Assembly (NCBI GenBank): GCA_018336035.1
Contig: JAGXRD010000033.1
Location: 1-64,000, forward strand
Source: Alphaproteobacteria bacterium
GTDB taxonomy: Bacteria; Pseudomonadota; Alphaproteobacteria; Ferrovibrionales; Ferrovibrionaceae
Length of the DNA stretch: 64,000 nucleotides
Direction of reading: 5' to 3'
The first letter of the stretch is position 1. Each line of letters starts with the position of its first letter. Made by a program: the position numbers and the translations under genes. Positions 46,704 to 56,098 of this stretch are shown here, one piece after another. The notes under the pieces are model-generated. The model was not told where the DNA came from. It did not search any database and saw only the letters and a program-made list of their open reading frames with translations.

Positions 46704-46848
46704 GATTCGGGCAATCGGGTGCGGTGCAAAAAGGTTGCATGTCCAACGATAATGGTTGGTCTGTGCCGGCATTTGCCGGTAAAACTTTCCCCCTGAGGAA
46801 ACGCGCGATGACCGGAATGAACCGGTGCGCTTGGAAGGGAGATTCAAC

Positions 46849-47838
46849 ATGCGGCGAATTCTGGCATTAACGGCAGTGGCATCGGGTGCGGTTCTTGCCG
46901 CGATGAGCTTCGTGGCCGGCACTGCCCAGGCACAGGCCTGGCCCGACAAACCCATCACCTTCATCGTCCCGTTCCCGGCCGGCGGTGGCACCGATGCCTT
47001 CGCGCGTCCGCTGGCGGCGCAACTGGGCAACCAGCTTGGCAAGCAGATCGTGATCGACAACCGCGGTGGTGCGGGCGGTACGCTGGGTGCCGGCCTGGCG
47101 GCGCGCGCGCCGGCGGATGGCTACAACTTCTTCATCGGCGGTGCGCACCATGCCATCGCGCCCTCGGTGTATCCGAAGCTGGATTACGACATCGAGAAGG
47201 ATTTCATCCCGGTCATCCTGATCGCGCAGCCGCCGCAGGTGGTGGTGGTCAACCCGACCCGTACCTCGGCGACGACGCTGAAGCAGCTGATTGATGAAGC
47301 CAAGGCCAAGCCGGGCAAGCTCTCGTATGGCTCGGCCGGCAACGGCACCTCGCATCATCTGGCGGGCGAGTTGTTCAAGATCCTGACCAAGACCGACATC
47401 GCCCATGTGCCCTATCGCGGTGCCGGCCCGGCGATGCAGGATCTGGTCGGCGGCCAGGGCATCGAGATGATCTTCGACGGCCTGGGTTCCTCGGCCGCGC
47501 AGATCAAGGGTGGCCGCATCAAGCCGCTGGCGGTTGCCGCCGAACAGCGCTCGCCGGCCTTCCCCGATATCCCAACCGCGAAGGAAGCCGGCCTGGACGG
47601 CTATGTGGTGTCGACCTGGTATGCCATGTGGGCGCCCAAGGGCACCCCGGCGCCGGTGATCGAGCGCATGACCAAGGAAGTGCAGACCGCGATGAAATCG
47701 CCGGAACTGACGGAAATCTGGAAGAACAACGGTTCGGCAGTTCCGAATGTGGCGGGTCCCGCTTTTGCCAGCTTCCTCAGTTCTGAAATCAAGCGCTGGG
47801 CCGAAGTGGCCAAGGCGTCAGGTGCCCGGATCGATTGA
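46849..47838 (+). CDS. Tripartite tricarboxylate transporter (Bug/TctC) substrate receptor
   Basis: A 329-residue periplasmic binding protein. The signal peptide covers about residues 1-29 (ILALTAVASGAVLAAMSFVAGTAQAQA), followed by WPDKPITFIVPFPAGGGTDAFARPLA, the typical Bug start. NRGGAGGTLGAG, YGSAGNGTSHHLAGELF and VPYRGAGPAMQDLVGGQ are further signatures. It binds carboxylates or other small acids. No tctA or tctB membrane genes are in the window, so it is an orphan receptor. GGAAGGGA precedes the ATG at 46849. Confidence 0.9.
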   Translation: MRRILALTAVASGAVLAAMSFVAGTAQAQAWPDKPITFIVPFPAGGGTDAFARPLAAQLGNQLGKQIVIDNRGGAGGTLGAGLAARAPADGYNFFIGGAHHAIAPSVYPKLDYDIEKDFIPVILIAQPPQVVVVNPTRTSATTLKQLIDEAKAKPGKLSYGSAGNGTSHHLAGELFKILTKTDIAHVPYRGAGPAMQDLVGGQGIEMIFDGLGSSAAQIKGGRIKPLAVAAEQRSPAFPDIPTAKEAGLDGYVVSTWYAMWAPKGTPAPVIERMTKEVQTAMKSPELTEIWKNNGSAVPNVAGPAFASFLSSEIKRWAEVAKASGARID

Positions 47839-47872
47839 TCTAACTCGCCCGACATTCTTGTTGAATCTGATA

Positions 47873-47900
47873 ACGGCCGCCCCTCGGGGCGGCCGTTTTT
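47873..47900 (+). terminator. Intrinsic terminator after the Bug receptor gene
   Basis: ACGGCCGCCCC (47873-47883) and GGGGCGGCCGT (47886-47896) form a GC-rich stem with a very tight loop, followed by TTTT. It ends the transcript 35 bp after the stop codon. Confidence 0.9.
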
Positions 47901-48005
47901 CTATGAACCGTCACCAGCACGCCATTGGCTGTAACAAAGAGGTGCGGTTAGTATCGGTCGGTGACCCGGTGCCGCTGCAGGACCGGACAACAGAAGACGT
48001 AAACG

Positions 48006-48545
48006 ATGAGCAAGATTGCCGGCAGGCGCTACCGGAAAGCCGAGATCGAGACGCTGCTCGATGCGCTCAAACGCCAGACCAAACGGGCGCGCGCCAAGGC
48101 CGAGGATGCGATCCAGCGCATCGGTCATGCCACCTATGAACCCTATTATGAATATCGCGAGTCGCTGACCGAGATCGAAGGCGTGCTGGTCCTGATCGAG
48201 GATCGCATGGAAAATGCCGAGAAGGACGCGGCGGCTCAGCTGCAGGAATACCACAGCCAGCTGATCGTCGATCTGCTGCGCATGAAGATCGATGTGGTGC
48301 TGCGCGTTTTCCCGGCGTTGGAGAATGCCGAAGTCCTGCCGGTCGGCACGCAGAAGGTTTTCCTCGCCACGATCTGGGAATTGAACGAAACCGTCGCCCG
48401 CATCGACCGCGAGAAGATCGAGGGCGTGCTGGATGCCGATGCGCGCAAGCGCCTGACGGTGGCGGAAACCATCCTGCGCGAAGTGTCGGACCGGGCGCCG
48501 CGCCTGATGGAGCTGGCGGCCGAAAACAATGCCCGCATGGGCTGA
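48006..48545 (+). CDS. Hypothetical helical protein
   Basis: A 179-residue protein not recognised. It is strongly helical and charged, with heptad-like stretches (AEIETLLDALKRQTKRARAKAEDAI and DRMENAEKDAAAQLQEYHSQLIVDLLRMKIDVVL) that suggest a coiled coil or helical bundle. The N-terminus is basic. No signal peptide or membrane segment is present. It is divergent from nothing and ends 8 bp before the convergent sulfatase gene, so there is no operon context. Confidence 0.65.
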   Translation: MSKIAGRRYRKAEIETLLDALKRQTKRARAKAEDAIQRIGHATYEPYYEYRESLTEIEGVLVLIEDRMENAEKDAAAQLQEYHSQLIVDLLRMKIDVVLRVFPALENAEVLPVGTQKVFLATIWELNETVARIDREKIEGVLDADARKRLTVAETILREVSDRAPRLMELAAENNARMG

Positions 48546-48553
48546 TACTGCCG

Positions 48554-50548
48554 CTAGGGCTTTTCTGACAATTCGTGATATTGCCGCGCGTAGAACATGC
48601 GATGCGCGGTCTGCGTCTGTGCCGCCGCCTGTTTCTTGATCAGCGCCGGCACGGTGTCGGCCGGCACCGGCTGTAGCTGGAACGGTCCCGGCTGCATCGC
48701 ATAGGGTCGCGTGTCGCCTTTCGGAGTCAGGATCACGGCATTGCGGCCATCGCCCACCGCGACATCGAAATTATGCGCCATGGCGATCCGCCCGCCGCCC
48801 GGTGGCACGCGGCGCAGGTCGACGCCGAAGAAGGGGCTGTCGTAACTGAGGCCCAGCAGGCCGAGCAGGGTGGGCGCGACATCCATGCTGGAGCCCAGCA
48901 CGGCATCGCGTGCCGGCGCGATATGCTTCGGTGCGTAGATGACCAGCGGCACGCGGAAGCCCTGCACCGGAATCTGCGCCGCGCCCCAGACCTTCGGGCC
49001 GTGGTCGCCGATCAGCACGAAGATGGTGTCGTCGAACCACGGCTTGCCGCGGGCTGCATCGATGAAACCGCCCAGCGACCAGTCGGCATAGGCCGCGGCC
49101 TGTTCCTTGAACGCGTTGCCGGGCCGCTGCTCGATGCGACCGTCGGGATAGCGGAAGGGGCGATGATTGCTGACCGTCAGGCAGGCGAAGAAGAACGGTC
49201 CCGGTTCGGCCGCCATACTGTCGATGCGCGACAGCGCTTCCTTGAACATGTATTCGTCCGCCACGCCCCAGATCGTCTTGAAGCCGCGGTCGGCGACATC
49301 GCTCTGTCCCAGTACCCGGTCGAAGCCGATGGTCTCCCAGAAATGCCCCATATTGTCGAAGCTGGTGGGGCCGCCATAAAGGAAGGTCGAGCGATAGCCG
49401 AACTGTTTGAGCAGAAAGGGCAGCGAATTCATGCCTTCCGAACCGCTGCGGCGTGCCGTGGAGATGCCGGGGATCGGCGGGAAGGAGGTGAAGATGGCTT
49501 CCAGGGCGCGCACGGTGCGGTCGCCGGTGGCGTAGATATTGGTGAACAGCAACCCGTCTTCTGCGATCCGGTGCCAGTTCGGCGACACTGTATTGCGGTA
49601 GTTGCGCTGCTTCTCCTCGAAGACATCCTCGAAATAGACCGAGCCGAAGGATTCCTCGAGTACCAGAACCACGTTCAGTTTTTTCGCCGGCAGCGGTCCG
49701 TTATCGACATGTCGGCGCAGGCTGCGTTCGGTGGGCGCGGCCAGGTTCGTCGTGTTGTCCTGCCGCACCATGTCGCGCAGCAGCGGTATGGCTTCGGCTT
49801 CGTCGATACCGGGATAAACACCGTCATATTTGCTGTCGTTGGTCAGGAAGGCATTCAGGATGCTGTGCATGCCATTCACGGCCAACTCGTTGGTGGTCCG
49901 CGCCGTGACCGGCTCGTAAGGGCCGGCATGGAGGAAGGGCAGGGCCAGCAGCGTGGCCACGGCGGCAACGGCGGCGCTGCGCCGCCATTCGCCGGGCACC
50001 AGCGGTGTCTCCAGCGCATGAGTCAGACGGCGCCGCAGCAGGGCATAAATCGCCAGGACAACGGCCGCAATCGCTGGCAGATAGATGTGCAGATCGAAGG
50101 ACTCGCGGATATTGCCGAGTACCTCCTTGGGAAAGATCAGGTAGTAAACAGCAATACCGTTGAAGCGGCTGTTATATTCATCCCAGAAAAAAACCTCTGC
50201 CACCGCGGCAAAAATCGCGAGGCCGAGCAGGCCCACCAGCAGCAGGTGCGCCAGCACCTTGGCGGTGCGCCAGCGGAACACGCGATTGAGCAGGTAAAGG
50301 CCCAGCAGGAACGGCAGGCCGAGCAGCACGGCGGTGGCGGCATCATCCGCCAGCCCAACCAGCCAGACCGCCGCGAAAGACAGGACCGAGTCCGGTGTGT
50401 CGATGGCGATCCAGATCGTCAACGTCAGCCGCACGGCGGCTGCCAGGAGGATGAAAATGCCCAGGCAGAGCAGCCAGAAGTGGAGCCTGGGCGGGATGCG
50501 GTGGGACGGCGGCGAAAGCGGCATTTCGCGCGAAGGAACGAACAGCAT
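48554..50548 (-). CDS. LTA synthase-type sulfatase (phosphoglycerol/phosphoethanolamine transferase-like)
   Basis: A 664-residue protein. Five transmembrane helices cover about the first 200 residues. The periplasmic sulfatase-fold domain follows: VVLVLEESFGSVYF binds metal, the nucleophile Thr is in the YATGDRTVRALEAIF region, and LIGDHGPKVWG supplies further metal ligands. In the LtaS/MdoB group such enzymes transfer phosphoglycerol to polymers or glucans; in gram-negative cells the usual targets are periplasmic glucans or lipid A. It is followed on the same strand by a two-component system, but with the regulator genes upstream in transcription order. Confidence 0.85.
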   Translation of the reverse strand: MLFVPSREMPLSPPSHRIPPRLHFWLLCLGIFILLAAAVRLTLTIWIAIDTPDSVLSFAAVWLVGLADDAATAVLLGLPFLLGLYLLNRVFRWRTAKVLAHLLLVGLLGLAIFAAVAEVFFWDEYNSRFNGIAVYYLIFPKEVLGNIRESFDLHIYLPAIAAVVLAIYALLRRRLTHALETPLVPGEWRRSAAVAAVATLLALPFLHAGPYEPVTARTTNELAVNGMHSILNAFLTNDSKYDGVYPGIDEAEAIPLLRDMVRQDNTTNLAAPTERSLRRHVDNGPLPAKKLNVVLVLEESFGSVYFEDVFEEKQRNYRNTVSPNWHRIAEDGLLFTNIYATGDRTVRALEAIFTSFPPIPGISTARRSGSEGMNSLPFLLKQFGYRSTFLYGGPTSFDNMGHFWETIGFDRVLGQSDVADRGFKTIWGVADEYMFKEALSRIDSMAAEPGPFFFACLTVSNHRPFRYPDGRIEQRPGNAFKEQAAAYADWSLGGFIDAARGKPWFDDTIFVLIGDHGPKVWGAAQIPVQGFRVPLVIYAPKHIAPARDAVLGSSMDVAPTLLGLLGLSYDSPFFGVDLRRVPPGGGRIAMAHNFDVAVGDGRNAVILTPKGDTRPYAMQPGPFQLQPVPADTVPALIKKQAAAQTQTAHRMFYARQYHELSEKP

Positions 50549-50605
50549 GACAGACCAGGGTTATGGAAGCCTGCCGCTGTTTACCCGCTGACACTTACAG
50601 CAAGC

Positions 50606-51991
50606 TTACGCGCTTCCTTTGGCGGGAAAATGCAGGACGAATTCCGCTCCGCCGCCGGGAGCGTCACCGACCGAGACGCTGCCGCCATGTCCGCGCATGG
50701 TCTCCGCCACGATCGCCAGTCCCAGCCCGGCACCGCCGCCGCGCTGCCGGTTCCGCCCGCGCCAGAAGCGCTCGAAGATTTCATTGCGCTGGGCCACTGG
50801 CACGCCGGGACCATGGTCGCGCACGGCAATGGCAGGTTCAGGTGTCACGATAATCGTCACTTCCGATCCCGTTGCGGTATGGGCAATCGCATTTTCGATG
50901 AGATTGCGCAGTGCATTCTCCAGTGCGTCGGACGAACCGTTCACCAGTACCGGATGGGGGGTATCACTCAGCGCCAGTGTCTTATGTGCCGCAATCGCCA
51001 GCGGCGCCAGAAAGGCGACAACTGTTTCGGCCACGACGTTCAGATCGACCGTATCGAATTGCGGCGGAGCGGCTTCCAGGCGCGAAACCTGCAGCAGCTG
51101 GCTGACAAGACGATTCATCCGCGCAATGTCTTCGGCCAGGCGACGGGTTTCGGAGCTGGGCGCCAGCTCTGCAACCCGGGCGGTCAGCACCGCCAGCGGC
51201 GTGCGCAATTCATGCGCAGCATTGGCGGTAAACCGGCGCTGCATTTCGAACCCCTGTTCCAGGCGGTCGAGCGCGGCATTGATGGCCAGCGGCAGGGCGC
51301 GGATTTCTTCCGCCACATCGTCGGTCGGCAGACGAAGGTTACGGGTTTCGGGTCCGATCTGCAGGGCGCGCGCCGACAGTTCCTTGATGGGACGCAGGCT
51401 CGTGCGGATCGTCCAGGTCGCCATCAGCAGCGCGGCCGCCAGCACGACGGGCACGGTCCAGCCGATATGCACGGCGAATTCGCTGAGCAGCGTGTCGATA
51501 TAGACGTCGGGATGGAGTTTGCCCTGCGCCACGATCACGCGATACCCTGCTGGCAATCCTTCGCTGCTCTGCAATGCATAGTAGCTGCTTTCGCCGCCGC
51601 CCGCGTCGAGCAGCCGGAACACGGTCTCGCCGTCGGCGGGGCGACTGAAGGACAGTCCGGCAAAGGCGGTGCGGGCTTTGTCGCTGGAGGCAGCCGCGAT
51701 CTGTCCGGCAGGATCGATCACGGCATAGAGATAGCTGTCGCCGGAATTGCGATAAGCCTGATCCAGTTCCGGCGGCAGGGCAACAGTTATGCCGCCATTG
51801 CGGGCCTGCGCATGCAGCGCGATCTGCTTGGCCTGAATCTGGAGCCCGACATCGTCCAGGTTGTCGAGCGCGAACCAGGCATACTGGCTGATGGCGATGG
51901 CCACCAGTACCGTCGCTCCCAGCAGCACCAGTCCCATCCGCCAGGCCAGGCGTGCCTGCAGCGACCACCGATGGCTCAGGGAACGGCTCAT
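50606..51991 (-). CDS. Sensor histidine kinase
   Basis: A 461-residue membrane kinase. Helix 1 is at about residues 18-36 and helix 2 at 173-194, with a periplasmic sensor of about 130 residues between them. A HAMP-like linker follows (LRPIKELSARALQIGPETRNLRLP). The phosphoacceptor is His260 in AAHELRTPL; the N box is NLIENAIAH, the G1 box DHGPGVP and the G2 box GAGLGLAIV. The arrangement resembles QseC/PmrB-type kinases. It overlaps the response regulator gene by 4 bp and lies upstream of the LtaS-type gene, which it may control. Confidence 0.92.
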   Translation of the reverse strand: MSRSLSHRWSLQARLAWRMGLVLLGATVLVAIAISQYAWFALDNLDDVGLQIQAKQIALHAQARNGGITVALPPELDQAYRNSGDSYLYAVIDPAGQIAAASSDKARTAFAGLSFSRPADGETVFRLLDAGGGESSYYALQSSEGLPAGYRVIVAQGKLHPDVYIDTLLSEFAVHIGWTVPVVLAAALLMATWTIRTSLRPIKELSARALQIGPETRNLRLPTDDVAEEIRALPLAINAALDRLEQGFEMQRRFTANAAHELRTPLAVLTARVAELAPSSETRRLAEDIARMNRLVSQLLQVSRLEAAPPQFDTVDLNVVAETVVAFLAPLAIAAHKTLALSDTPHPVLVNGSSDALENALRNLIENAIAHTATGSEVTIIVTPEPAIAVRDHGPGVPVAQRNEIFERFWRGRNRQRGGGAGLGLAIVAETMRGHGGSVSVGDAPGGGAEFVLHFPAKGSA

Positions 51992-52665
51992 GCGGCGGCT
52001 TCTGCCAGCAGATAGCCCACGCCGCGCACGGTATGAATCTCACCGGAAAAACCGCCGCCGGTCAGCTTGCGGCGCAGGCGATGCAGCAGGACTTCAAGTG
52101 AATTCGGCGTCACTTCATCGTCGAATCCATAGATGCGCTCTTCCAGATAGCGCTTCGGGACCACGCGACCGACCCGCCGCAGCAGATTTTCCAGCAATGT
52201 CATTTCGCGTGCGGTCAGTGGCAATGCCCGGCCATCGACGGTGACCGTTCGGCCGATGGTATCGAAAGAGATATTGCCGGCCTGCAGAACGATCCCGAGT
52301 GCTCCATTGGGACGACGCAGCAGGGCTTTCAGCCGCGCGATCAGTTCATCAATCGCGAAGGGTTTCAGCAGGTAATCGTCGGCACCGCTGTTCAGCCCCG
52401 CTACGCGATCATCGACGCCATCACGCGCGGTGAGGATCAGTACTGGCGTGCTGTCGCGGCGGCTGCGCAATTCGCGCAGGATCGTCAGGCCGTCCTCGTC
52501 CGGCAAGCCGAGATCGAGCACCATGGCATCGTACCGCGACGTCGCAAGCGCATCGCGCGCCGCTTCCGCAGTAGCGGCCACGTCGACGGTAAAACCGGCA
52601 CGCGTCAGACTGCGCTGGACCAGGTCGAGCAGTGCGGTTTCGTCTTCGATCAGCAGGAGTCGCAT
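51988..52665 (-). CDS. OmpR/PhoB-family response regulator
   Basis: A 225-residue regulator starting at 52665. The receiver domain has acidic residues in LLLIEDE, the phosphoacceptor Asp51 in MVLDLGLPDEDG, and the Lys in YLLKPFA. The C-terminal winged helix ends with SLEVLLHRLRRKL and the wing IHTVRGVGYLL. It closely follows the QseB/PmrA pattern. With the histidine kinase it forms a two-component system that could sense the cell envelope, given the adjoining LtaS-type gene. Confidence 0.92.
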   Translation of the reverse strand: MRLLLIEDETALLDLVQRSLTRAGFTVDVAATAEAARDALATSRYDAMVLDLGLPDEDGLTILRELRSRRDSTPVLILTARDGVDDRVAGLNSGADDYLLKPFAIDELIARLKALLRRPNGALGIVLQAGNISFDTIGRTVTVDGRALPLTAREMTLLENLLRRVGRVVPKRYLEERIYGFDDEVTPNSLEVLLHRLRRKLTGGGFSGEIHTVRGVGYLLAEAAA

Positions 52666-52859
52666 GGGAGGGCTCTTATCGAGCGGTCGACTTACCGCCA
52701 CCTTACGAACATGCGCCGGCCGGCGCCGGAATTAAAGGTTACGATGCGGATATTTACCGGTTCGCCTGTCTTTTACCGGGGCCGAAATCCGACTGGCGGC
52801 AACGGTTGCGACATTTCGGCCATTGCGCCCCCGGGCCAGTTTGGGTAGAAGGGCCGTGG

Positions 52860-52905
52860 GACACGCCCCCCCAACGGGGCGCTTACTATCTGGAAGGATA
52901 GACAC
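52860..52905 (+). promoter_or_regulatory. Structured serC leader with masked ribosome binding site
   Basis: Two hairpins stand just before serC. CGCCCC (52864-52869) pairs with GGGGCG (52876-52881), and CTATC (52886-52890) pairs with GATAG (52897-52901) around TGGAAG. The ribosome binding site GGAAGG (52892-52897) lies in the loop and 3' arm of the second hairpin. Alphaproteobacteria are known to have a conserved serC leader motif (Rfam serC family), and this looks like a member, though the match was made from memory. Confidence 0.6.
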
Positions 52906-54078
52906 ATGACGAAGCCTGCCCTGCGCCCCAATTCCGCGCATTTCTCTTCCGGCCCCTGCGCCAAGCGCCCCGGCTGGACCCCCGAACTCCTCAAGAATGC
53001 CCTGGTCGGCCGCTCGCATCGCTCGAAAGAGGGCAAGCAGCGCCTGGTCGATGCCATCGAGCTGCATCGCAAGCTGCTGGGCATTCCCGCTGACTACAAG
53101 ATCGGCATCGTGCCGGCCTCCGATACCGGCGCCGTGGAAATGGCGCTGTGGTCGATGCTGGGCGCGCGCGGCGTCGATGTCCTGGCCTGGGAAAGCTTCG
53201 GCGCCGGCTGGGGCTCCGACATTTCCAAGGAACTGAAGCTCAAGGATGTCCGCACCCTGAAGGCCGGTTACGGCGACATCCCCGACCTGAAGCAGGTCGA
53301 CTGGAGCCGCGACGTCGTCTTCACCTGGAACGGCACGACCTCGGGCGTGAAGGTGCCGAACGGCGACTGGATCTCGGACAGCCGCGAAGGCCTTGCCATC
53401 TGCGACGCCACTTCGGCGGTATTCGCCATGGACCTGCCGTGGTCGAAGCTCGATGTCACCACCTGGTCGTGGCAGAAGGCGACCGGCGGCGAAGCCGCAC
53501 ACGGCATGATCGTGCTGAGCCCGCGCGCCGTGCAGCGTCTGGAAACCTACACGCCGGCCTGGCCGCTGCCGAAGATTTTCCGCATGGCCAAGGACGGCAA
53601 GCTGATCGAAGGCATCTTCAAGGGCGAGACGATCAACACGCCCTCCATGCTCTGCGTCGAAGACATCCTCGACGCCCTGAAATGGGGCGAGAGTGTCGGT
53701 GGCCTGAAGGGCATGATCGCCCGTTCGGAAGCCAACCTGAAGGCCATTGCCGACTGGAAGGCCAGGACTCCCTGGGTCGATTTCCTGGCTGCTGATCCGG
53801 CCGTACGTTCCAACACCTCGATCTGCCTCAAGGTGGTCGATCCCTGGTTCACTGCCCTGGGCCCGAAGGACCAGGAAGCAGCGGCCAAGCAGATCGCGTC
53901 CACTCTGGAGAAGGAAGGCGTGGCCATGGACATCGCGCATTATCGCGATGCCCCTCCGGGCCTGCGCATCTGGGGCGGCGCCACGGTGGAGACCAGCGAT
54001 ATCGCTGCGCTCTGCCCCTGGCTCGACTGGGCTTTCGCCGAAGTGAAGGCGACCTACAAGCCGGCTGCGGCCGCCTGA
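52906..54078 (+). CDS. serC: Phosphoserine aminotransferase
   Basis: A 390-residue PLP enzyme of the alphaproteobacterial SerC type, which is longer than the 360-residue E. coli form. It starts [22 protein letters not shown], and the [23 protein letters not shown] region contains the Lys that binds PLP. It makes 3-phosphoserine in serine synthesis. A structured leader precedes it, and a terminator separates it from serA. Confidence 0.93.
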   Translation: MTKPALRPNSAHFSSGPCAKRPGWTPELLKNALVGRSHRSKEGKQRLVDAIELHRKLLGIPADYKIGIVPASDTGAVEMALWSMLGARGVDVLAWESFGAGWGSDISKELKLKDVRTLKAGYGDIPDLKQVDWSRDVVFTWNGTTSGVKVPNGDWISDSREGLAICDATSAVFAMDLPWSKLDVTTWSWQKATGGEAAHGMIVLSPRAVQRLETYTPAWPLPKIFRMAKDGKLIEGIFKGETINTPSMLCVEDILDALKWGESVGGLKGMIARSEANLKAIADWKARTPWVDFLAADPAVRSNTSICLKVVDPWFTALGPKDQEAAAKQIASTLEKEGVAMDIAHYRDAPPGLRIWGGATVETSDIAALCPWLDWAFAEVKATYKPAAAA

Positions 54079-54089
54079 TCTTTTCAGAC

Positions 54090-54120
54090 ACAGGCGCGTT
54101 CACAAGACGCGCCTGTTTTT
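54090..54120 (+). terminator. Intrinsic terminator between serC and serA
   Basis: A perfect 10-bp stem, ACAGGCGCGT (54090-54099) with ACGCGCCTGT (54107-54116), followed by TTTT and further T-rich sequence. It would reduce read-through, so serA may need its own promoter within the 36 bp that remain or depend on partial read-through. Confidence 0.85.
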
Positions 54121-54152
54121 CTTTCCCATTCTGACATTCGAGGACTTTTCCC

Positions 54153-55727
54153 ATGGTCAAGGTTCTGATCTCCGACGAACTGAGCCCCGCCGCCGTCGAT
54201 ATCTTCAAGACCCGCGGCGTCGAGGTCGACATCAAGACCGGCCTGAAGCCGGAAGAACTGCTCGCCATCATCGGCGACTATGACGGCCTCGCCATCCGCT
54301 CGGCCACCAAGGTGACCGCCAAGGTGCTGGAAGCCGCCAAGAAGCTGAAGGTGGTCGGCCGCGCCGGAATCGGCGTCGACAACGTGGATATTCCGGCCGC
54401 CACCGCGCGCGGCGTCTGCGTGATGAACACCCCGTTCGGCAACTCAATCACCACGGCCGAACATGCCGTGGCCATGATGATGGCGCTGGCCCGCGAAATC
54501 CCGCTGGCTGACCGTTCCACCCAGGCCGGCAAGTGGGAAAAGAACCGCTTCATGGGCGTCGAGCTGTATGGCAAGACGCTCGGCCTGATCGGCTGCGGCA
54601 ATATCGGTTCCATCGTGGCCGACCGCGCCCAGGGCCTGAAGATGAAGGTGGTTGGCTACGATCCCTTCCTGACGCCCGAGCGTGCGACCTCGCTGGGCAT
54701 CGAGAAGGTCGAGCTGGACGAGTTGCTGGCCCGCGCCGATTTCATCAGCCTGCATACCCCGCTGACCGAGCAGACCAAGAATATCCTCGACGCCAAGGCG
54801 CTGGCCAAGGCGAAGAAAGGCGTGCGTATCGTCAACTGCGCCCGCGGTGGTCTGGTCGATGAAGCAGCGCTCAAGGATGCGCTCGATAACGGCCAGGTGG
54901 CTGGTGCCGCCTTCGACGTCTTCGTCACCGAGCCGGCGAAGGAAAACATCTTGTTCGGCCACGAGCGTTTCATCGCCACGCCGCATCTGGGCGCCTCGAC
55001 CAACGAGGCGCAGGAGAATGTCGCGCTGCAGGTGGCCGAGCAGATCAGCGACTACCTGCTGACCGGAGCCGTTACCAACGCGCTGAACATGCCTTCGGTC
55101 TCTGCCGAAGACGCGCCGAAGCTGCGCCCCTACATGAAGTTGGCCGAGCAGCTCGGCAGCTTCGTCGGCCAGCTGGCCGAAGCCAATCTGACCAAGGTGA
55201 TGATCGAGTACGAAGGCCATGTCGCGACGCTGAATACGCGCCCGCTCACCGCCATCGTGCTGGAAGGCCTGCTACGCCGCCAGCTCAGCAGCGTCAATAT
55301 GGTCAATGCCCCGCTGGTGGCCAAGGAGCGCAATATCGAGGTCTCCGAGGTGAAGCATGAGCGCGAAGGCGACTATGCCACGCTGATGCGCGTCACCATC
55401 CATGCCGACAAGGTGCGCCACCTCTCCGGCACGCTGTTCGCCAACAAGAACCCGCGCGTGGTCGAGATCAAGGGTATCGACATTGATGCCGAACTGGGCC
55501 CGCATATGCTCTATGTCACCAATGCCGACAAGCCGGGCTTCATCGGCCGTCTCGGCACCGTGCTGGGCGATGCTGGCATCAACATCGCCACTTTCCATCT
55601 CGGTCGCGCCGCGCGTGGCGAGGATGCGATCTGCCTCGTGGAAGTCGATGGCGCCATCCCGAATGACGTGGCCGAGAAGGTCAAGGCCATTCCGGGCGTG
55701 CGTCAGGCCACCCCGTTGCAGTTCTAA
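54153..55727 (+). CDS. serA: D-3-phosphoglycerate dehydrogenase
   Basis: A 524-residue long-type SerA. The nucleotide-binding loop is LGLIGCGNIGS and the catalytic region includes HTPLTEQTKN, NCARGGLVDE and TPHLGASTNEA (Arg, Glu and His). An intervening domain and a C-terminal ACT domain (YVTNADKPGFIGRLGTVLGDAGINIA) follow, which usually mediates serine feedback. It catalyses the first step of serine synthesis. Located directly after serC. Confidence 0.95.
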   Translation: MVKVLISDELSPAAVDIFKTRGVEVDIKTGLKPEELLAIIGDYDGLAIRSATKVTAKVLEAAKKLKVVGRAGIGVDNVDIPAATARGVCVMNTPFGNSITTAEHAVAMMMALAREIPLADRSTQAGKWEKNRFMGVELYGKTLGLIGCGNIGSIVADRAQGLKMKVVGYDPFLTPERATSLGIEKVELDELLARADFISLHTPLTEQTKNILDAKALAKAKKGVRIVNCARGGLVDEAALKDALDNGQVAGAAFDVFVTEPAKENILFGHERFIATPHLGASTNEAQENVALQVAEQISDYLLTGAVTNALNMPSVSAEDAPKLRPYMKLAEQLGSFVGQLAEANLTKVMIEYEGHVATLNTRPLTAIVLEGLLRRQLSSVNMVNAPLVAKERNIEVSEVKHEREGDYATLMRVTIHADKVRHLSGTLFANKNPRVVEIKGIDIDAELGPHMLYVTNADKPGFIGRLGTVLGDAGINIATFHLGRAARGEDAICLVEVDGAIPNDVAEKVKAIPGVRQATPLQF

Positions 55728-55761
55728 GTCAAGCGTCCGAAAACAAGTTTACCGCTTTACC

Positions 55762-55808
55762 GGGGCCGGGTTGGTTGCTTAACTGATCCGGCCCCTTCTA
55801 TTCCAGGA
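55762..55808 (+). terminator. Possible weak terminator after serA
   Basis: GGGGCCGG (55762-55769) and CCGGCCCC (55798-55805) form an 8-bp stem with a 28-base loop, followed by TTC. The loop is long for an intrinsic terminator, so efficiency is doubtful. Confidence 0.4.
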
Positions 55809-55818
55809 GTGACTGATC

Positions 55819-56088
55819 ATGGCTCGTTTGGCCCGCCTTGCATTGACGCTTGTCCTGCCGCTGGCCCTGATCGCCTGCGGCCCGCCGTCCACGGAAGAGG
55901 CGCTGAAGAAAGCCGAGCCGGCCAAGACCAAGGCTGAGCTGGAAAAGGCGCTGGGCAAACCGAGCGAGTTGCAGAAGCTCGGCCCGCTAGAACAGTGGAC
56001 CTACAAGACCAGCGATGGCTCGGTCACGTTTGTCATCGCCGGCGACAGCGTCACGCTGGCCTCGGGCGGCACGACGAAGAAGAACTGA
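55819..56088 (+). CDS. Small predicted lipoprotein
   Basis: An 89-residue protein with a lipoprotein signal: hydrophobic LALTLVLPLALIAC with the lipobox Cys at residue 20. The mature part begins GPPSTEEALKKAEPAKTKAELEKALGKP and ends in a small strand-rich stretch (EQWTYKTSDGSVTFVIAGDSVTLA), similar in layout to SmpA/OmlA-like proteins. It should be anchored in the envelope. The function is unknown. Confidence 0.7.
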   Translation: MARLARLALTLVLPLALIACGPPSTEEALKKAEPAKTKAELEKALGKPSELQKLGPLEQWTYKTSDGSVTFVIAGDSVTLASGGTTKKN

Positions 56089-56098
56089 GATTAGCAGA

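Noticed and set aside
48773-52015. Very long plus-strand open frame opposite the sulfatase and histidine kinase genes
   Set aside because: It is antisense to two genes with full family motifs; its translation is His/Gln/Arg-rich without any domain pattern, as expected for an antisense frame in GC-rich DNA.
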